Assembly: GCF_026151205.1 (NCBI RefSeq)
Contig: NC_087076.1
Location: forward strand, 18,903,919 to 18,967,918
Reading direction: 5' to 3'
From: Bolinopsis microptera
Lineage: Eukaryota; Ctenophora; Tentaculata; Lobata; Bolinopsidae
DNA length: 64,000 nucleotides
The translations under genes were made by a program, and so were the position numbers. The notes under the pieces were generated by a model. It searched no databases. It was given only the letters and a program-made list of their open reading frames with translations, and had not been told where the DNA came from. Shown here piece by piece: positions 10,409-21,522 of this stretch. Each line of letters begins with the position of its first letter. The first letter of the stretch is position 1.

Positions 10409-10907
10409 GTTAATTGACGATGTCAATTCATCTCAGCTCGGCGCGGCACAGTTGCGCATCGCTGTGAGAAGCCTCATTGAGTGCGCGGCGCGGCACAGTA
10501 ACGCATCGCGCTACAATATATTTTGATAACCATTATATTGCTAAATTTGATGAACTAAAGTTTAAATAAATGTTTAAATATAATTTGTAGGTGTATAACT
10601 TACCAGGACGCGCGCCGGGTTGGACTCGTTTAATATTTTGTATTTGAAACAAATATTTTACGAGTATCACCAATCACCCGTTAAAATATAATTTGAACTT
10701 AATCGCTATTATATTGCGCGCGGCGAAAGCGAGATTCCGAATTAAACACTCTCGCTACTAATAATGTGTAATTGTGGATTGTGTGCGTCTAATGTTGTAG
10801 CGCGATGCGCTAGATCAACGACATGCTTGGCATGCGGCGCGCGCTATAAAACTCTGATATTTGGATACGAAACATGTATCAACGATAAATTGACATCGTC
10901 AATTAAC
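10409..10907. mobile_element. Candidate non-autonomous inverted-repeat element (MITE), 20-bp TIRs
   Basis: GTTAATTGACGATGTCAATT at 10409-10428 is the exact reverse complement of 10888-10907. The 499-bp interval has GC-rich patches (GCGCGGCGCGGCACAG twice, at about 10439 and 10482) unlike the surrounding AT-rich DNA, and no coding capacity. The TIR is itself nearly palindromic, which weakens the case slightly. No clear target-site duplication was identified. Confidence 0.5.
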
Positions 10908-11644
10908 GTCTAATGCATTTTTAATGGAAGGCGCCCCTGTGTAATTTTTGCACAAAAAATATTAGATATAATTCTGATTAAAACATTAATTTTAAATGGA
11001 ACCAAATTTTTAGGTGCGCCGCGCATATTTTCGAAATTTACAAGATTTTATGAAAATCAAGCGCTAAAGCAAATACTGTCATACTTTCATAAGAATACCT
11101 TATCACGCAGTAGTTTTTAGTGTTATTGTTTCGGGAAGACAGCGGTACGAAAAAAGCTTTGTTGATATATTTAAAGTCACTATTGTGACGGTACATTAGA
11201 ACTACTAGACAGAAAGAAAGTGTGAAGGGCCTGAACGGAACCTATCGGTTCAGTTCCTTGTTTAACACTGCCGTACAGCAAGGACATTCGCTGGGTTCTC
11301 CAAGGATGGGCACATAGCTCATTCCACACAATGCTCTGTCAAATGTTGCTTATATACCAAGGATCTACAGGAAATATTTCTTTGTAAGTTTTTGTTTGTT
11401 TCTCCTAATATTTGAGATAGGTAGGGAATATATTGATTTTTTGAAAAGTTTTCTTTATATATAGGGTCATTGTGACAATTATGTGTTTATTGTTTGAATA
11501 ATTTTTTACTTCTTATTGGTGCATTTCAAAACATTTCAAATTTGATAACTAACTATGTTTTTGTGCATTCTTATTGATATGGAGTACCCATTCATACTAT
11601 GTATCCAAAAAATTTAAGATCGTACACCAACTATGACTTATATA
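10908..11644. other. No confidently supported gene
   Basis: A stretch at about 11228-11390 (starting GGCCTGAACGGAACCTATCGG) has somewhat coding-like composition, with a short open frame including TAVQQGHSLGSPRMG, but it has no domain match and stops soon after. It might be a stray exon or a transposon piece. Confidence 0.3.
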
Positions 11645-12401
11645 CAGGGTGGGCCAAAAGTCAGTGTGCAAACGTTGGGTCTTATACCTCCGCCGTGTTT
11701 TATATTTGAGAGCTGTTGCTTTGCAGATGGCATACTGTACTTACTGGTTCGAGGATTCCGTCGTCAAAATTTGAAAATTCGAATATTTTAGACCACGCCC
11801 ATTCAATATTAAAACACCTATATTGTTTTCTCTGAACATGCTGAACGCCTAATTTTTTCAGAGACGGTAGATTATTAAATGTTGCATATGATCTGAAAAC
11901 ATGAGGCAAAACGGATTATAAATGACGAAGTTATCAAGCATTTTGTGTATCTCGTTAACAAAATTGACTGGGTGATTATGTGACACCGTGACACGACACC
12001 TTAATTAACAATTCCCATAATGTTTAACGGGGTAGTTAACGGGGTCACCTTATCACGTGATTAGGTAAACCAATCACCTGATCACACGTAATGAATAAAC
12101 TCGTTATGCTTCATATCTCGGTCATCTGAGAAGCTACAGTTCTAATTCTTTCAGGACAAACGTAATTCGAATGGCCAAACACAATTCAGTAACATTTAGC
12201 TTGATCCGACTATCCAAACTATCAAATAAATGTGAAAATGAACCTCCATTTGAAAAAAATGAACGCGAATATTTTTCGAGTTGACAAATTCCTCGAACCA
12301 GTGGTGGTACTAAGTCATACCAGAAGGAAGTATTTCAATTGGGCACTAAGTGACTGAGCTATTAAGGCCAACGTTTGCACACTGACTTTTGGCCCACCCT
12401 G
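11645..12401. mobile_element. Mariner-type MITE with 34-bp TIRs and TA target duplication
   Basis: CAGGGTGGGCCAAAAGTCAG... at 11645-11678 is matched by its reverse complement at 12368-12401. TA dinucleotides flank both ends (11643-11644 and 12402-12403), as expected for Tc1/mariner insertion. The 757-bp interior has no transposase ORF, so mobilisation would need an autonomous relative. Confidence 0.88.
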
Positions 12402-12679
12402 TAGTTTCAAAAGTTCATGAAGGAGCAGTCTAAATAGGAAAGGTTTTAGAAGAGCTTTAAAAGTTTCCAGAGATTGAGTAAATTGATTGTTCATCTGGAG
12501 AGCTACTACTGAGAAGCTACACACACCAAACTTGGATCCGAACATGTCTTGCAGATAAGTTGGAATCAATCCCAGTAAAGATTCGTGAGATGGTACTAAA
12601 ATTTGAGCAGTAAAGTAAAATTTATGACATCACATCATCACACATGTCTACAATTGAATTCAATCCTTTTCTTTATATC

Positions 12680-12711
12680 CAACTATAAACTCGAAATCGA
12701 GTTTATAGTTG
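12680..12711. repeat. Terminal palindrome of a foldback element
   Basis: CAACTATAAACTCGA at 12680-12694 is matched by TCGAGTTTATAGTTG at 12697-12711 with a 2-bp centre. It forms the left edge of the larger inverted repeat described next. Confidence 0.8.
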
Positions 12712-13185
12712 TACCTGATAGAAGAGAGTCGAGTGATAGCTATCAGCTGCTTTTGGTCCCATGGAGAAATATTTCTCCTAGCCGAAATTATCACCAGTCA
12801 AAGGTCGGCGCTTATGAGCGATTTTCAATTGCGCGTTCTGAAAATCGCGTCTAAAAATCTATCTTCTCCTACATTTTTTGAGCAATCACCCTCAAACTCT
12901 CAGGATATGTTCTTAGGATCAGTTAAAAGAGAACTCTCAAGCCAGTATTTTGAGATAGGCCTTTAAAGATTTTTAATTCGTTTTTGAAAATCTTGGACCT
13001 TTAAAATTCGAGTGAAATTTCAGGATGCGCGATTGAAAATCGCTCGCGCAATACAATTACACATGAGCACTGACCTTTGACCGGCGATAATTGCGGCTAG
13101 GAACAATATTTTTTCATGGGACCAAAAGCAGCTGATAGATATCACTCCCTTCTATCAGAAACAACTATAAACTAGATTTCGAGAT
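12680..13185. mobile_element. Foldback element with roughly 160-bp imperfect inverted arms
   Basis: Left-arm landmarks (AACTATAAACT, GATAGCTATCAGCTGCTTTTGGTCCCATG, GCGATTTTCAATTGCGCG) recur in reverse complement and reverse order at 13022-13183 (GCGCGATTGAAAATCGC, CATGGGACCAAAAGCAGCTGATAGATATC, AACTATAAACT). The centre is non-coding. It probably belongs to a DNA-transposon-derived MITE family. A poly-C run follows at about 13203. Confidence 0.7.
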
Positions 13186-13319
13186 AATTTTGATGAAGAC
13201 CCGCCCCCCCCCCCCGGCCCCCTTAAGTATGGACAAATTTCTTGCTGAGATTTACCATATGTTCATCGAATACCAGCTGATTGTCGATAACCATTACCTT
13301 CACATTCTACACTTTGCAG

Positions 13320-13641
13320 TTGGAAAGCTATGCCTATAGAAGGAGACAGTCACACATTCTGTATACTGGAAGACATAGTATCGAAATCTTGTGGGTCTGA
13401 GGTTTGGACCTTCGGTTTTTTGACAGGCATGAATCTCTCAGAGGGATACGCAGTTCTTTCTTACAGATCAATAAATGTCACTGTCAATATTTCGATGTTA
13501 GAGATAGAAAACTTTCAGAAAGGTGGCTTATACACCTGCCTGGCATATGTGGAAAAGGAGAACACTTTGTTGGCTAAAATCTTTAAACTATCAAATGGGT
13601 TGGACTTAGAAATGTTCGTTAAAGTTGTCACGGATAAGTGA
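13320..13641 (+). CDS. Small ORF with an Ig-like domain signature
   Basis: A good acceptor (pyrimidine tract, then TTTGCAG at 13313-13319) precedes an ORF with ATG at 13330 that stays open for 103 codons to TAA at 13639-13641. Visible Ig-fold landmarks are HTFC (B-strand Cys), VWTF about 14 residues later, NVTVNISMLEI (E-strand like) and GGLYTCLAYV (the 'G.YxC' F-strand). No signal peptide or membrane segment lies in this exon, so it may be one exon of a larger protein or a cassette. It ends 400 bp before WDHD1. The fold assignment is by eye and moderate. Confidence 0.4.
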
Positions 13642-14043
13642 CTTGAGAAGAAGAAGGTTTTATTCTTATGTCACAAACAAACAACTAAAGGAAGAAAAAC
13701 TATTTACTTCAAATGGGTTGCATTGGATACAAAAATGTTTGTCAAATTTGAAGAAAGTTATTGAAGAGATAGAAAATTACATATATATAAGATTTAGTGT
13801 GTTCTATGATGTCACTTCATACACCTTGTTTAAATTGACTGTTTAAAATGATGCAATTTTATCGAATGAGAAAAGTAATCAACTATCAACAAATTAATTA
13901 ATTGGTAAATGGCATTTTTCAAAGAGCTTCAAAAGTATTGACAAATAATTTACTGCAAGGACTGGTCTGAACACAGTATAATTTGCCTTTTTGTGACAGT
14001 TGCTAGCTAATTGTGCTCACAATACTATAACATTGACAGCTCT

Positions 14044-17000
14044 ATGACATTTAGTGCAGGCTTTGGGTCCCACGAGGATGGACATGTGGCTGTTTGTTAT
14101 AGCCAGGATGGGAAACGGATAATATCAGGGGGGACTGAGGGAGATGTGAAGATTTATAGTGGAGTGAACAGTACTGAAGTGAGTTGAAGTGATCCTCTTG
14201 ATATATATTAGTAAACACTAAACATGGGTTTTCAGGTTTCATAAATATCCTGATTCTCAGGTTTCTGAAATTTTGTTCGTTTTTTAAACTCTACTTGGTT
14301 CATATGTTTGACTTGAGTCCCAATCTTACACCATTGGTCACTTCCTAAATATCCTAATTCTTCAGGATCCAGAGCAAACTTTTTTTGCTGACGCTTTCAA
14401 TGTCAGCCTGATCAAACAATGGGAGGAGAATTTAGTTGCAGCATCAGAGGGCTGGTCACTCCAGAAGTGGGGATTTCCTGAAGGAAACAAGTCTGGCTTC
14501 TTGGGGAAATTTTCTGGGAATGTTACACATTTCTCGCTTAACTTTGATAAAGATAAAATATTGGTGGGAAGTGCTGAGTTCATCATGAAAATCACAGGTC
14601 TGATATTATCATAATAAAGTATAATTTTAATATTGGGAATCATCGCCATTTATTTCAGGCCATTTTAATTCGTAATGGCATTATTGCCATGACTCCGCCT
14701 ACATTGGTGAGATAGTGGCAAGATTTTATTTGTGTTTCAGCTTAAGACTGTATTTGACCCAAAATTGTTTTTACAATCGGTTTTAATGGCTCCTAAAAAT
14801 GTCTCTCATTTACAGATTTGGCCAGTGAAGAGCAGTCAACCATCAAAGGACACAGTGCACCAATCCTTAGAACTGCATTTGGTATGGTATATTTAATAAG
14901 AGTTCTCTACAACAGGGTGTAATAGCTAAAGAAGCAACATGATTCACTTAGAAAACGTCTGTTAAAGTGTTTATTCCATTTCTTATCAATTGTTTGGCAG
15001 TAGTTTCTCCGTTTAAAATCAATTTCTCAGGCAAACAGTTTTTTGCCAGTTCTAGTTGTGATGGGACACTCAAAGTTTGGGATGCTAAATCTAGGGAGTG
15101 CTTGAAAACGTTTGATATCTATCCCAAAAGTAACGATGTAGATTTATCGAAAGTCAGGGGTGCTATTCAGTTTGACAGTTATGAGAACTTGATTGTTGCC
15201 AAAGAAAATGAGGTTATTTTAAATAAAATTATCAACATGTCTCGTGTTTATTTACTTCTTAACTTACTTCTTTTAAACAAAGTTTAGTTTGAACCATTTA
15301 CATAGATTTCACCCCATAATGTTGTTAATGAACCGCTAACACTTTTCAGGTGGTTTTATACTCAAGTGGTGATTGGTCAGAAAAGAAAACCATTAAATCA
15401 GATGATATGAACAGTATACTTGAACTCGAGCTGTCTTATTGTAAAAGGTAGAGGCTCCAAATTAAATTGTTTGCATGCATAAATTATACAAACACAATGA
15501 AATGAACCACTCTAACTTTAATTATTCACTCAGTTCTGCTATTCTAGTATTGTACACCAAAATATCATCACCTATATTTTGAACTATTATCACCAGGTAT
15601 CTAGTAATAGGGTGCAAGGACGGTACTATACTAATCTGGGATCTCCACACATATTCCTGTGTAAATAAGATGAAGTGTGTTTCTGTGCCCTCCTCTATAG
15701 CCACTCATCCCTCCGTGAGTTTCTGGTTAATTAGTTTATCTTAGTAAGTTTTACTGATTATAGTCTGGTTAATTAGTTTATCTTAGTGAGTTTTACTGAT
15801 TATAGTCTGGTTAATTAGTTTATCTTAGTGAGTTTTACTGATTATAATCTGGTTAATTAGTTTATCTTAGTGAGTTTTACTGATTAAAGTCTGGTTCATT
15901 AGTTTATCTTAGTGAGTTTTACTGATTATAGTCTGGTTAATTAGTTTATCTTAGTGAGTTTTACTGATTATAATCTGGTTAATTAGTTTATCTTAGTGAG
16001 TTTTACTGATTATAGTCTAGTTAATTAGTTTATCTTAGTGAGTTTTACTGATTATAGTCTGGTTAATTAGTTTATCTTAGTGAGTTTTACTGATTATAGT
16101 CTGGTTAATTAGTTTGCCAATGTGGAAAATTGTTTTGAAACATCAAACATGCTTTCCTCTAAACAGTTTCTTATTAATTAGTTTATTTCACACAGAAACA
16201 AGTTAAGTTGTCTACTGTTATTATAATGTAGCTATAATAAAAATGATGAATTTCAACGTTAACAGGAATACAAGATGCTGGTTGGTGATTTGAGAGGAAA
16301 ATGGCGAGAATGTGATCCGTATGTGACCAGTGAGATGATTTCAAGTGCGCCTAAAACTGAAGCTTCTCTTAAAACTAACACTCAGGTACTTGATTTTGGC
16401 GGGTTTCTCAGGGTTCCATTCGTGCAGCGATCCCTTTTGTTTAAGTCTTTCTCCATTTTAACTCCATGTCCTTGTTGCTTTGTATTCTGTAGTGCTCTAT
16501 TTTATCACAGTTGTTTAATTTTATGTTTTTGGTCAGAACGGTGTGGAGAAGTATTTAGACGTGGAGGCAGAAGATTTTGAAGATTGGGGCGACGATGAAG
16601 ATCAAGATTTTACCAACATGGTTAGTGGAATTTTGAGTTTGTCTTTTAGACATAATCTTAGGTGATGTTTTTATGTAACCTTTAAATTCTCGCCAGATTC
16701 GTATATTGCTTAATTAACAAAAATACATACAGGACAGAGATGAAGATGACATAAAAGCAGTTGCATCAAGAAATGCTGCCATTATAAATGATGATGACGA
16801 TGACAGCAACGAACCGAGCATCCTGGAAATGGCAAAACTTCCAGAACGTCCTACAACTCCTGAGATAATAAAACAAGAGCCTGTAGTAGCGGCTGAACCA
16901 GAACCAGGTTAATAAGACTGCCTGCCTAAGTTGGGTTTATTTAAAAAATAAAACAAGTGTTACGATCACTGACGTAGAGAAATTTAATTTTTACGAGAAA

Positions 17001-20000
17001 AGCAATACAATAGCCTAACTCATGACTGTGCGGTAACAAAGATTACCGCGCGTAACGGCGCGCGCGGACGCCGAACGAGATATACGCTTAATAGTTTACT
17101 CCCGTCAGTGGCAAGCGTAGACTTTTCCCGCTGCGCTATATATACTAGCTGACTGCACTGCGTGTATGAAATAAATAATAATAAATAACCATCCGGATTG
17201 TAGGTTTTCCGTTGTATATCGTAATTATCGGATGCATATCACGCCCATTGGAATGTTTGCAAATCCCATTTAAGCATCCTAAAGACACAGGGCTGACCAG
17301 CAATCAAAATCTAACACAACAATGACTTTAACTTGCTGTGTCTCAGTTTATGTTGGACCAGAGCTGCAAGAGGCATTCCAAGTATCATCCTCTCCTGATC
17401 ATCTGAAGTACAGATACCTTGTTTGGAACGAGATCGGCACCATTACTTCCCGGGAGGAAGACGACTCTAGTTACATCAACATCGGTATTTTACTTAAGTA
17501 CACAAAATTATCTGTTTTGAATATCAACTGCAGGAGTGTCGAGTGAAAATAATATAATTTGTATCCCTGTTTAGTAGTTGATGAAATTAAACTTGTTCTT
17601 TTTAGAATTTCACGACTCTACAACCCACCATCCCCTACACATGGTCAACAGCGAAGATTATATTCTGGGGTCAATGAGTAAACAGGCCTACGCCCTAGCT
17701 AACAGCGGATCCGAGACGAAATCAAAGTTAGTTTTCAACCGTTTTATCGCCTCGGCACAAGTTTCATCCCTATATCAGTCTTCTGATAGTAACAACTAAA
17801 CGTTATGTTCCAATCTCCATCTCAGAAATAGCAAGATACTGGTAAACATATTCTCCTCCTGGTCCGCCTCCAAAGAGTGGACAGTTAACTTGCCAAAAGA
17901 GGAGAGTGCTGTTCTACTAAGTGTCAGTAATACCCTGCTGTGTGTAGTATCTGACCTCAACTACGTGAGGACTTGGTCTTTGGGAGGGCTACAGCGTCAT
18001 GTTATATCTCTTCCTGGTTAGTTTCATATAACGTTTCAATAGCTGTAATTTCCTATAAAAAACTGCCCGCACGCTCAAGTTCATCTAATTATTGGGATTA
18101 ATGCTGTTCGATCAACTGGAATTTCTAACTTCGATTCATTTAATCAGGAGATCCAGTGACCCTCTCAACACATAACGACCTCATCAGTGTGGCACATTAC
18201 AGCGGGACCACTTTGAGCTTCTCCTTGTACGACACTAAAAAACCCCGCCTCATACATACTGGTCCTCTCCCGGTTACCCCGTCTTCTTCTCTTTCTTGGA
18301 TTGGCTTTACTGAGGGCGCTCTTCCTTTGGTAAGTCAAATTTAACTTCATCTTATCCTGTTTTTATCTAGAGGCAGAGTTTGTGATTACCTATTTTGACA
18401 TAATCTCGTCGTTGTAAAAGGAATTGTAGAGATAAATTATGAATACCTCCTGCTACCCCAGTCCCTCTTATTACCCACACAGTTAGTAGTTACCCCTGAT
18501 AACCCACACAGTTACCCCTGATTGCCCTCTGCTCCAGGTGTTCGACAGTGAGGGTGTATTACGAGCCCTGCTCCCTCACGCTAACCTGATGTGGGTCCCA
18601 CTTGCTGACTTAAGAGTTGGGAAACGTAACCTCTCCGATACCTACTGGGTGGTCTCCGCTACTGACGAGGCTATAAAGTGTGTCCTGTGTAAAGGTATGT
18701 TATGGAAGATTTGATTCGTAGATTGTTGAACTCCCACCTTGGTGTGGCTGGTTTTTCTTCGGCTGTACCTGATAGCCTTTATTTGAGAATTGAGGGGGTA
18801 TACCAGTCTTAATTTCTGTTTAGTAAATGGATAGTAGTATGCTGCTCCCTGAGAGTTGACGGTTCTACACACCCCAGGTGTCACTTACCCGGGGTTGTCT
18901 CCACGCCCCATGTTGTCCATAGTACCCCACACTGTGCCACTCTGTGATGCTGGCAGTGAGAGGACCAGTCTTGAGCAGAACCGGGTCCTCAACTTCGTCA
19001 AAACTTACTCTCTCAACAAACTCAACACTTTTCACAAGGTGCTTTATTTTCTCTAATTATGACATAATTGGGAGCTCTCTTTTTGTGCCTTGTCACCTCA
19101 ATTCCCCACAAAACGTGCTTTGCTCAATGCTCATCACTCAATTTAGGTTGTTGTTTGTGTTTATTCTGAATTATTTTGACATCGTTCTTCAAACTGTAGG
19201 AATGTAGAGCTGAGACAATGGAGAAAGAAGAAGTTACTCTGCTTCTTAAACTCATGGCCCTTGCCATAAAGAACAACAAGGACTTCAAAGCGTTCGAGCT
19301 GGCGAAGATGATGCCAACAAAACAGTCCCTGGAGATGGCGACACGATATGCCAGCAAGACAGGCAGGGTTATGTTAGCTCAGAAAATTAACGATGTCCTC
19401 AGAAAATACGAAGAAGTGAGTACCTGTGGTAATGATGTGAATGTAGAGAATGTATTTTAATGATCCCTTAAACTTTAAAAAATTACTTTGTGTGTGGGGT
19501 ATAGTTTGAAAGCAGAATGCGAACTTGTTGTGTGTTGAGGCCGGATGTCATGTTACTTAGTTCAGTACACTCATCACTACGTGTTTCATGTGTGCTACTC
19601 TACGTGTACAGGCTCTAAACAAGCACGTCACTCTGCTTGAGAACTACATTAAGTAACATACGAGACTTATAATAAGTAGGCTGAAAATAAGTTCTCTTGT
19701 TTCAGGTCCCGGAGAGGAAGATGACATATTTGAAGTGTCTGAAGTGTCCTATAACCCCGAGCCTTTCATAGCTACTGCTGAGCCTACCTCCAGCTCAGGC
19801 TCTTGGAGTGTAAGCTTACTTTAACAGCTTTAAATGAATTTAACTTTGAGTCCAGCTTAACGGGCCGACCTTTGATAGTTCAATTTCAAACTCAATAGAA
19901 TTTGTTTAAACGTGTCACAAAACACTTATCTCTGAAAATAGCATTGTACTGATAATAATTGTATTTCAGGGAGGAAACTCGATGTCGAAGACGAAGAAGA

Positions 20001-20908
20001 GGATATCTCAAATTGACGAGTCGGTGGCCCCTCTACGTCTGAATAATCGCCCTACTGCTGCTCCTTCCAAACCGAGACAGGAAGTTGAGGAGAACGATAG
20101 TCAGGACCAACCCTCCATTTTCGAGACAGCTCCTGTAGCGGCTGATGTTAACCCTTTCTCTGTTAAATCAGACGAGGTGCAAAATACTCAGCGCAGAAGT
20201 ACAACATTCCTTGAAACCATCGAGAATAAGAGTATAGAGATGGGCCAGAAACGGAAGTCCTTACAGAATATTCCTGAAAAGCGAACCGGGCTGACTTTGG
20301 CAGATTTGGGGAAAAAGTCGACCTTTCAGAGAGTTACAAAAAGTGACGCCAAGAAGTTACCTACAAAAAAGACGAAGCCAAAGAAAAAAACCGGTTATGC
20401 TCTGTGGTTTGAGACTCAGGAAGGATTGGAACCTAAATCTGGCCCACTTAAATGGAGACATTTATCTACAGATGAGAAGGATAAGTGGCTGGAGCAGGCA
20501 AAACAGCTTGAAAACAAACAAGCTGAACCAACAGTGAGTCTAATTAACAGTTTCAAGAAAACTAAACCAGATATTACTGCTGGAAAAAGCCCTGACTCTA
20601 AAGTTGATGATAGTGAAGATAAAGATGATCATAAGGAAAAAGATGATCATTCTGAGAAACAGAATGGTTCAGCTGTCGAGGATGAGACTGAAAGTCCTGA
20701 AAAAGCGCCCGAAGAAAAGGAAAATTTGGACACCAATACATCAGAAAATGTCGACTCAAATCGATCTGGGAAACGGAAAGTTAGTTTTGAAACGGATAAT
20801 GAAGACTCTGGGATGAATCCGTCTAAAACGAAAAAGCTGGGCGATAAGCCTGAAGTATCGAATGGAACCAAGTCAAAACTCGCAGCTTTTCAATTCAAGA
20901 AGAAATGA
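14044..20908 (+). CDS. WDHD1: WDHD1/AND-1 (Ctf4) replisome protein
   Basis: This replisome hub links the CMG helicase to DNA polymerase alpha in the nucleus. Exons by hand: 14044-14178, 14366-14597, 14816-14881, 15031-15212, 15350-15447, 15597-15714, 16266-16385, 16537-16620, 16733-16907, 17347-17484, 17606-17726, 17832-18016, 18148-18329, 18538-18694, 18878-19038, 19200-19428, 19706-19809, 19970-20908. They give about 1,140 aa in one frame, close to the human length (about 1,129). N-terminal WD40 repeats (SQDGKRIISGGTEGDVKIY, SCDGTLKVWD, DGTILIWD) are followed by an acidic linker. A SepB/Ctf4 propeller comes next (SSWSASKEWTVNLP, LSWIGF), then helices (ATRYASKTGRVMLAQKI). The C-terminus has an HMG box (TGYALWFETQEGLEPKSGP... 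near residue 970) and a conserved KLAAFQFKKK tail. The exon-16 donor is unusual (see findings). Confidence 0.95.
15723..16114 (+). repeat. 42-bp minisatellite, ten copies, in a WDHD1 intron
   Basis: The unit (CTGGTTAATTAGTTTATCTTAGTGAGTTTTACTGATTATAGT) repeats at 42-bp spacing from 15723 to 16101 with only a few substitutions. The first unit begins 8 bases after the exon-6 donor GTGAGT at 15715. Most units contain their own GTGAGT. Confidence 0.93.
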
Positions 20909-21522
20909 GGAAGCGTTATCTTGAATGATGAAGTAGAGATTGATAATGAATAGACGAAAATGAGCGATAGGGAAATGTGAAATGTCTGAGTCGATTTATT
21001 TCAGATCGTAATCTCTTCGACTTCTAAAATTCATTGTTTGTTTGTTTGACTATGGTTGTTGAATGTTGGGCACCCACTTTTAAATTCATGATAATGACAG
21101 ATCTGTTTTAAGTTTTCAGGTTCATGGAATCCATTGAGCAACGATTGATAATTGTGGATTAATTTAGTAAAATTTATCAAATATTTAAATTCAATATATT
21201 TGACATAAATAGTTTCATTGTTGTTCCTTGAAGTTAAAACAATTTTTTAGATTGGATACAAATTTTTTCTGTATTCACATACTGATACATACCTGCCTCA
21301 GTGAAATCTTAATTTCTTGACTGAAGGTTTCGGTTTAATGAGATGAAAACTGCTGAGTGAAAATATCTGAGAAATAAATTAACTGATGGTTGAGCTATCA
21401 AGGCCAAACTCGATCTTGCAAATCTATGTCATCATGTATAATAAGAGGCGTAAAAGATAACTTCTTTTAAAACGATATATAACCATCTCATCGACGACCC
21501 TTCGCCAGATATGATAATTGTT
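20909..21522. other. Convergent intergenic region between WDHD1 and the ERGIC cluster
   Basis: About 610 bp separate the WDHD1 stop (+) from the stop of ERGIC gene A (-). An AATAAA at 21373-21378 could serve WDHD1 polyadenylation. No further gene was seen. Confidence 0.5.

Noticed and set aside
13229..13338. ATG at 13229 (MDKFLAEIYHMFIEY...) as the start of the Ig-like gene
   Set aside because: That frame stops at 13338 and is out of register with the Ig-like frame. The stretch ends in a good acceptor and is better read as intron or UTR.
15723..16114. Regular 42-bp repeats considered as a CRISPR array
   Set aside because: Repeats are contiguous with no unique spacers and lie in an intron of a eukaryotic gene. 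It is a minisatellite.
17030..17110. CpG-rich patch in a WDHD1 intron as a promoter or CpG island
   Set aside because: It is only about 80 bp, inside a well-supported intron, and similar GC patches occur in repeat elements elsewhere in the window.
20604..20871. Alternative-frame ORFs on both strands in the WDHD1 C-terminal exon
   Set aside because: They result from the Lys/Glu/Asp-rich low-complexity coding sequence. The frame with the HMG box and conserved tail is the real one.
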